This document shows positions 60,301-64,000 of a DNA stretch of 64,000 nt, piece by piece. The position numbers and the translations under genes were made by a program. The first letter of the stretch is position 1. Each line of letters opens with the position of its first letter. Source of the DNA: Treponema sp. (GTDB lineage Bacteria; Spirochaetota; Spirochaetia; Treponematales; Treponemataceae); the NCBI GenBank assembly GCA_016288205.1, contig JAEEYO010000061.1, positions 1 to 64,000 on the forward strand. The letters run 5' to 3'. Under the pieces are notes generated by a model that was not told where the DNA came from, did no database searches, and saw only the letters and a program-made list of their open reading frames with translations.

Positions 60301-62004
60301 TCCGATTTCCGACGCTTTTCTGAGCTTGATTACCTTGAAGAGCGCGTTTTTGATTACGGAATACGAGAGTCCTGCCGAGATGTCCGCTACCGTGGCTCCC
60401 TCTTTTTGTGCCTGTTTTACGCGGCTGTTCATAAATACCGTGCAGCGGGTTCCCAAATCAACCGGCTTCGGTGCCATCAGTGCGATTTTGGAGAATTCCT
60501 GCACGCTCATTCCCATGGTACGGGCAAAATTGTCAAGGAAGCTTCCGCATCCGGATGAACACGCCTCATTGAGCTGGATTGATGTGATCGCTCCGTCCTT
60601 CATCCTGAGACACTTCATGTCCTGGCCGCCGATGTCCAGAAGGAACTCAACTCCCGGAACAAAGAAATCAGCCGCCCTGTAGTGTGTGATTGTCTCAACC
60701 TCTCCCGCGTCAACTCCGAGGGCCGCTTGGAAAAGTGCCTCGCCGTATCCCGTGGAGACCGCGCGTGCGATGTAGCAGTCCTTCGGCAAAATGGAATAAA
60801 GCTGCTTCAAGACACGGACCGCCAAATCAACAGGGTTTCCTGCGTTCACGTCATAGAACCGCCAGAGGATGGCTCCGTTTGTGTCGGTCAGAACCGCCTT
60901 TGTCGTGGTGGATCCCGCGTCAAGTCCGAGGAAAACCGGTCCCTTTGTGCTTGCCAAATCTCCGGCAAGAGCCTTTTCGCTCGAATGTCTTCTATTAAAT
61001 TCATCAAGCTCGTCCTGTGACCTGAAAAGAGGCTCCAGACGCTGGACTTCCTGCATTTCCGCTCCCACAAGATTCTTGAGGTTGTTTCTGAATTCCTCTA
61101 TGGTCGGGAATGTCGCAGGCTCGCTCTCGTTCGTAATGCAACGGATTTCCCTTTCCGCAGAGTATGCCGCACCGGTCGCTACAAAAAGCTGGCTGTTGTC
61201 CGGCACAATCGTCTCTTCCTCGGTCAGCTTGAGAGTCACCACAAAGCGATGCCTGAGCTGATCCAAAAAGTGCAGTGGTCCTCCGAGGAACGCCACATGA
61301 CCGCGGATCGGCTTACCACACGCAAGTCCTGAGATTGTCTGGCTCACGACGGCCTGGAAGATGGATGCCGCAATGTCCTCACGCCTTGCACCCTCGTTGA
61401 TCAGGGGCTGTACGTCGGTCTTGGCAAATACACCGCAGCGGGCAGCAATCGGGTAGATTGTGGACGCACCCTTGGCAAGCTCGTTGAGTCCTGCAGCGTC
61501 GGTTTCAAGAAGGGCCGCCATCTGGTCAATGAAAGCACCCGTACCTCCGGCGCAGGTTCCGTTCATCCTCTGCTCAACGCCGCCTTTGAAATATGTGATT
61601 TTTGCATCCTCACCGCCAAGCTCGATCACAACGTCGGTCTTGGGGATAAGCTTTCTTACAGCTGTGGTTGCCGCCACGACTTCCTGAATGAATGGGATGT
61701 TGAGCCACTGAGAAACTGAGAATCCTCCCGAGCCTGTTACCTTTACGCTGATTGTCTGATTTTTTCCCGCTCCAAATTTTTCCTCAAGAGTGTCAAAGCA
61801 CTTGGTCACCACCGTGATTATCGTATTGCGAATGTCCGCCCTGTGCCTTTCGTAAGCGCCATAAAGCAGCTCGTTGTTTTCTCCCAGCGCGACCACCTTA
61901 ACCGTGGTTGATCCTACGTCAATTCCCATGCGGATGGGCCTGATGCCTTGCTCCACCGGCTTCATAGACTTAATGGAAGAAACATCTATTTTCTCTGTCG
62001 CCAT
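57388..62004 (-). CDS. Giant acyl-CoA dehydratase activase-like protein
   Basis: 1538 residues. Two ASKHA ATPase domains of the BadF/BadG/BcrA/HgdC type lie in tandem: GIDVGSTTVKVVAL with NGTCAGGTGAF (about 25-320), and GLDAGSTTTKAVLTD with NEACSSGCGSF (about 355-640); their Cys residues hold a [4Fe-4S] cluster between subunits. A Cys-rich linker (RRCGKCSNNC) is next. A DUF2229 region and a HgdB-like dehydratase-type region follow (SVCYPGKISHGH, YPCAPYEKQ, CYPSIMVSGQ, TQTGGGCRATNYIGF). Such proteins couple ATP hydrolysis to electron transfer at very low potential. The natural substrate of this long form is not known. GGAAGG precedes the ATG; an exported protein is coupled downstream. Confidence 0.9.
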   Translation of the reverse strand: MATEKIDVSSIKSMKPVEQGIRPIRMGIDVGSTTVKVVALGENNELLYGAYERHRADIRNTIITVVTKCFDTLEEKFGAGKNQTISVKVTGSGGFSVSQWLNIPFIQEVVAATTAVRKLIPKTDVVIELGGEDAKITYFKGGVEQRMNGTCAGGTGAFIDQMAALLETDAAGLNELAKGASTIYPIAARCGVFAKTDVQPLINEGARREDIAASIFQAVVSQTISGLACGKPIRGHVAFLGGPLHFLDQLRHRFVVTLKLTEEETIVPDNSQLFVATGAAYSAEREIRCITNESEPATFPTIEEFRNNLKNLVGAEMQEVQRLEPLFRSQDELDEFNRRHSSEKALAGDLASTKGPVFLGLDAGSTTTKAVLTDTNGAILWRFYDVNAGNPVDLAVRVLKQLYSILPKDCYIARAVSTGYGEALFQAALGVDAGEVETITHYRAADFFVPGVEFLLDIGGQDMKCLRMKDGAITSIQLNEACSSGCGSFLDNFARTMGMSVQEFSKIALMAPKPVDLGTRCTVFMNSRVKQAQKEGATVADISAGLSYSVIKNALFKVIKLRKASEIGSKVVVQGGTFNNDAVLRAFEKIAGVNVFRPDVAGLMGAYGSALIAQDQWEDLRRPKPDDPDQTPKFVKSGIASLEELESFKVDLDLRRCGKCSNNCLLTINTFSTERDGSKTVRKFVTGNRCERGAELGKEDLVVDASNKEASQIDDGEAQKNLPNLFDWKYKRLFTYYTPLKAEDAPMGDVGIPRVLNMYENYPLWFTFFTKLGFRVRLSPRSSRGIYEKGLETIPSESVCYPGKISHGHIESLLNSGCRFIFYPCAPYEKQEDPGAGNHYNCPIVTSYPEVLRNNVDKIRQDGNLLFMNPFLPIYDRERLAERLAEELLPHFKKLSKEKITEAVNAAWDEQEKFKKDVQEAGEEALEEIITRGANGIVLAGRPYHLDPEINHGIPEMINGLGLAVFTEDSVAQLGAIERPLRIIDQWTYHNRLYRSAAFVSEMPNLELVQLTSFGCGLDAVTADQVDEILKAKSRMYTLIKIDEGSNLGAVRIRIRSLIAAVKARQRNRKKGEIKSAAYHRQVFTKEMKAKHTILAPQMSPIHFRLLESAFRYSGFKLVVLDSVDPMAVETGLKYVNNDACYPSIMVSGQLIAALQSGKYDLNNVSLMVTQTGGGCRATNYIGFIRRALNDAGLSHIPVISLSAQGFEANPGFKITFPLLHRALRAAMIGDLFMRILYRVRPYEKVPGSADALYEKWNKKAEIALKSLSTHSYHKLIRGIIRDFDNLPLLPIKKPRVGVVGEILVKFHPTANNNIVDVIEREGAECVMPDLVDFLFYTFSTGIFRHQELAFPKKTERNAKIFVWFLELYRKYIEKALKRSRRFEPPSIIYDLMKGVDDIVQLGNITGEGWFLTAEMVELIHSGCPSIACVQPFACLPNHVTGKGMIKELRRRYPNANIAAVDYDPGSSEVNQLNRLKLLLSNAPVGKHPDEGDDGMIHNPDGTVVKPEIRLADGAMSLEDSEPVAEHLRPAAGNGGQN

Positions 62005-62168
62005 TTAAAAACCTTCCTGATTTTTAGACCGTCCAAATCCATCTGAGACGGAATCCTTACAAAGCAAAAAATGCTCAAGTAATTCTATATAGAAAATCAA
62101 TTTTATTCAAGGTTGTTGGAATGGATTTTTTTAATACCCGCGACCGTAGGCAATCTTTCCACAAATTA

Positions 62169-63566
62169 TCAGTTAGCCTCAAATCCTGCGCCGATCTCGT
62201 TCATCACGTCGAAGAAATGCGGGAAACTAACCGAGCAACACTCAGCGTTCTTTACGAAAATCCGCTCTCCGTCCCTCATTCCAAGCCCCATGCACGCAAG
62301 ACTCATAGCGACCCTGTGGTCAAAATAGGACTCCACCTCGGCACCGTGCAGCTTAAAATCAGGATTGGGCTTTCCGTCGGCGAGCACAGGCGAATGTCCG
62401 TGGATTATCATAAAGTCGCTTCCTTCCTCCACTTTGGCTCCCAGCTTCTCCAGCTCCTTTTTCAGAACGGATATGCGGTCGGTCTCCTTCCTGCGGCACA
62501 CACCAATATCTTCTATATATATGTGTCCTTCCGTAAAACAAGCTATGGCAGAAAGCGCGCAGATTGCATCCGGGAAACCTGAGAGATTCACATGCAGCTC
62601 TCCGCCGGGAAGATTTTCTGTCGTGAGTCTTCCGATTCCGTCCTTGGATTTTTTGCCGCCCCGCACGTGAAGTACGTTTTCGTCCCTGTTCCACTCAATG
62701 TCCGCGCCGATGGACTCAAGTATTCCGACAATGGCGTCGTCTCCCTGGGTTCCGCTTCCGTCTATGTTGTCAATGAAAATGTCGCTGTCTGAAATGGCCG
62801 CCGCAATCAGGGGGAACGCAACCGCCTCCCAGTCGCTCGGTATGGTGCAGTCGAACGCCTTGATTTCCGCTGGTGGAGTCACTGAAATCTTCTTGAAGTC
62901 TTCCGAAATGTGAACCTTCGCCCCGATTTTCTCCAGCCATTTTTGAGTCATCGTGAGGTAGGGTGTCTCGGTCGGTTTACTTAACTCAATGTTCAGTGTC
63001 TCCTTCATTCTGAGGGCCGCCATCATGAGTCCAGAGATGTACTGGCTTGAGACGCTTCCTTCCGTGCGGACTGTGTTTTTCGCGCTGACAGGTCCCTTTA
63101 TGACAAGCGGACAGAATCTGCTTCCGGGCTGGGATGTCGATGCTATGGCTCCCATCTGGCAGAGTACGTCGGCCACATGGTCAACCGGTCTCTTCCTGAT
63201 GCTCTCGTCCCCCGTGAAGATTGAGTATCCCTCGAAGGTCGCCGCAACCGGTGAAAGAAAATAGAGCAGGGAGCCTGAGTTTCCCACGTTGATTACGTCT
63301 GTTGGCAGATGGAGATTTTTTCCCGCTCCGTAAACTTCCCAGTCTGTTCCGGGAACGCCCTCGGTCGTAAGGTTCAGGTCCACCCTGGATCCCATGAGTG
63401 GTACGGCCGCCGCAGTGCTAAGACAGTCCGCGCTTGGAAGTGGATTATGTATGGTTGATTTACCTTCCGCAAGGGTAGCAAGAAGCAATGCCCTGATTGT
63501 GTGTGATTTTGACCCGGGGACAACAGTTCGTCCCATAAGCTGATTTCTTTTTCCGCATATTCTCAT
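62169..63566 (-). CDS. aroA: EPSP synthase-like protein (AroA family)
   Basis: 465 residues, a little longer than usual. The two-domain inside-out barrel is clear: VPGSKSHTIRALLLAT (Lys, Ser, Arg of the active site), SVSSQYISGLMMAA, FPDAICALSAIA (Asp), RRKETDRI (Glu, Arg) and YFDHRVAMS (His-Arg). It should join shikimate-3-phosphate and PEP. Two blocks depart from consensus: GNSGSLLYFL where GNAGTxxR is usual, and CCSVSFPHFF at the end where a Lys (AKTFP) is expected. It may be a divergent enzyme or one with another substrate. A promoter-like TTGCCA/TACACT lies just upstream, with a leader of only a few bases. Confidence 0.8.
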   Translation of the reverse strand: MRICGKRNQLMGRTVVPGSKSHTIRALLLATLAEGKSTIHNPLPSADCLSTAAAVPLMGSRVDLNLTTEGVPGTDWEVYGAGKNLHLPTDVINVGNSGSLLYFLSPVAATFEGYSIFTGDESIRKRPVDHVADVLCQMGAIASTSQPGSRFCPLVIKGPVSAKNTVRTEGSVSSQYISGLMMAALRMKETLNIELSKPTETPYLTMTQKWLEKIGAKVHISEDFKKISVTPPAEIKAFDCTIPSDWEAVAFPLIAAAISDSDIFIDNIDGSGTQGDDAIVGILESIGADIEWNRDENVLHVRGGKKSKDGIGRLTTENLPGGELHVNLSGFPDAICALSAIACFTEGHIYIEDIGVCRRKETDRISVLKKELEKLGAKVEEGSDFMIIHGHSPVLADGKPNPDFKLHGAEVESYFDHRVAMSLACMGLGMRDGERIFVKNAECCSVSFPHFFDVMNEIGAGFEAN

Positions 63567-63625
63567 AATGAAAAAAGTGTATCATAAAAATTGGGAATTG
63601 GCAATCGAGGAATGAGAAATGCAGT

Positions 63626-63700
63626 TTTCCACTTTCAACTTTCCACTTTCAACTTGTAAAGCTTTCCACTTTCAACTTGAAAAGCTTTCAACTTGTAAAG
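63626..63700. repeat. Degenerate short tandem repeat
   Basis: Three exact copies of TTTCCACTTTCAAC (63626-63639, 63640-63653, 63663-63676) and one partial copy (63686-63692), separated by TTGTAAAGC or TTGAAAAGC. It runs into the 3' end of the next gene, whose last four codons and stop it supplies. Confidence 0.75.
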
Positions 63701-64000
63701 TTTTCTTCTTTCTCGAATTCGTTTATAAGAAGACTTACGAAGCGTGTGGCGTTTTCGTCAAGGGAGCAGAATTTTTTGCTTACGACCTTTGACTTGCCCT
63801 CAGGATTCTGGACGACGATTCTCAGCGTATAGTTCACGGCATTTGCTTCACCGAAACGTTTTTTGGAGTGGGCTTCAATCACGTCGGGGAGACTTGCGGT
63901 GTAGTGGCGTAATCCCTTGGTGAAGGAAAATGATCCGCTTTCCTCATCGACCGTGATGTGTCTGCTCAAGACGACCGGAATGTAAATTATGGAAATCAGG
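63688..64000 (-). CDS. Partial gene, membrane-anchored small protein, 5' end outside window
   Basis: The frame is open from the right edge to a TGA at 63690-63688, at least 103 codons. The first visible residues, LISIIYIPVVLS, look like the end of a membrane helix, so the true start lies beyond the window. The soluble part is RHITVDEESGSFSFTKGLRHYTASL and, near the end, KKFCSLDENATRFVSLLINEFEKEENF. No family recognised. The C-terminus has run into the tandem repeat. Function unknown. Confidence 0.6.
   Translation of the reverse strand, partial: LISIIYIPVVLSRHITVDEESGSFSFTKGLRHYTASLPDVIEAHSKKRFGEANAVNYTLRIVVQNPEGKSKVVSKKFCSLDENATRFVSLLINEFEKEENFTS

Noticed and set aside
1-64000. tRNA, rRNA, CRISPR arrays, insertion sequences, prophage
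   Set aside because: No cloverleaf, rRNA block, regular repeat-spacer array, transposase or phage structural gene was recognised. The Rpn-type and AAA/nuclease genes lack terminal inverted repeats that I could see.

Overview
The window looks like a chromosomal segment of an anaerobic, host-associated spirochaete, most probably a Treponema. This is inferred from gene content, not from a marker gene, and there is no rRNA or tRNA here. The clues are a flavodiiron protein, an Fe(II) uptake (Feo) operon, a giant two-headed acyl-CoA dehydratase activase, a class III cyclase, outer-membrane-type proteins ending in Phe, many exported proteins with no recognisable family, and PD-(D/E)XK/Rpn-type nucleases of a kind that is multicopy in treponemes. 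Promoters are close to the sigma-70 consensus (TTGACA/TATAAT, 16-18 bp spacing) and most genes have a GGAGG-type ribosome site.

Layout. 1-1910: an exported protein cut by the window edge. 2039-4308: a MarR regulator with two related membrane proteins. 4319-9799: a TetR regulator divergent from an RND exporter, a LolA-like periplasmic carrier and a beta-barrel porin, read as one envelope-spanning export system. 9801-9955: a possible iron-regulated small RNA. 9952-14420 (minus strand): an operon of a TetR regulator, a rifampin-phosphotransferase-like enzyme and a MATE pump. 14555-16005: glutathione peroxidase and a ZIP metal transporter. 16065-19689: feoA-feoA-feoB, a Cys-rich Feo accessory protein and a DtxR-type regulator, with repeated operators. 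19686-25834: an exported transglutaminase/TPR protein, a metallo-hydrolase, a flavodiiron protein and a membrane protein. 25826-29328: a TPP riboswitch and thiamine ABC transporter. 29415-31913: hslV, hslU and a DUF1284 protein. 31991-33660: an AT-rich, decayed restriction-modification island. 33744-36565 (minus): an M24 peptidase and murJ. 36677-40557: a cyclase overlapping a coiled-coil membrane protein. 40573-45829: a lipoprotein, a His-rich CobW-type GTPase, an M20 peptidase and ychF. 45903-50651 (minus): a membrane protein and two tandem paralogous outer-membrane-type proteins. 50847-55947: a small protein, a frameshifted lipoprotein with a poly-G tract, and two nuclease-family genes. 55963-64000 (minus): an exported protein, the giant activase, aroA and a partial gene.

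The most notable observations are these. A G7 tract puts a lipoprotein signal peptide out of frame with its mature part, which looks like a phase-variation switch (53113-53119). An iron-box promoter with a terminator about 100 nt downstream has no gene between them (9801-9955). Five operators share TTAGTnnnnnCTAA. Four genes have a -10 element exactly six bases before the start codon, suggesting leaderless mRNAs. A nuclease-like gene survives between two broken methyltransferase genes. An rph-like/MATE/TetR operon has two 28-bp operators. No intergenic stretch exceeds 300 bases. No CRISPR array, insertion sequence or replication origin was recognised.
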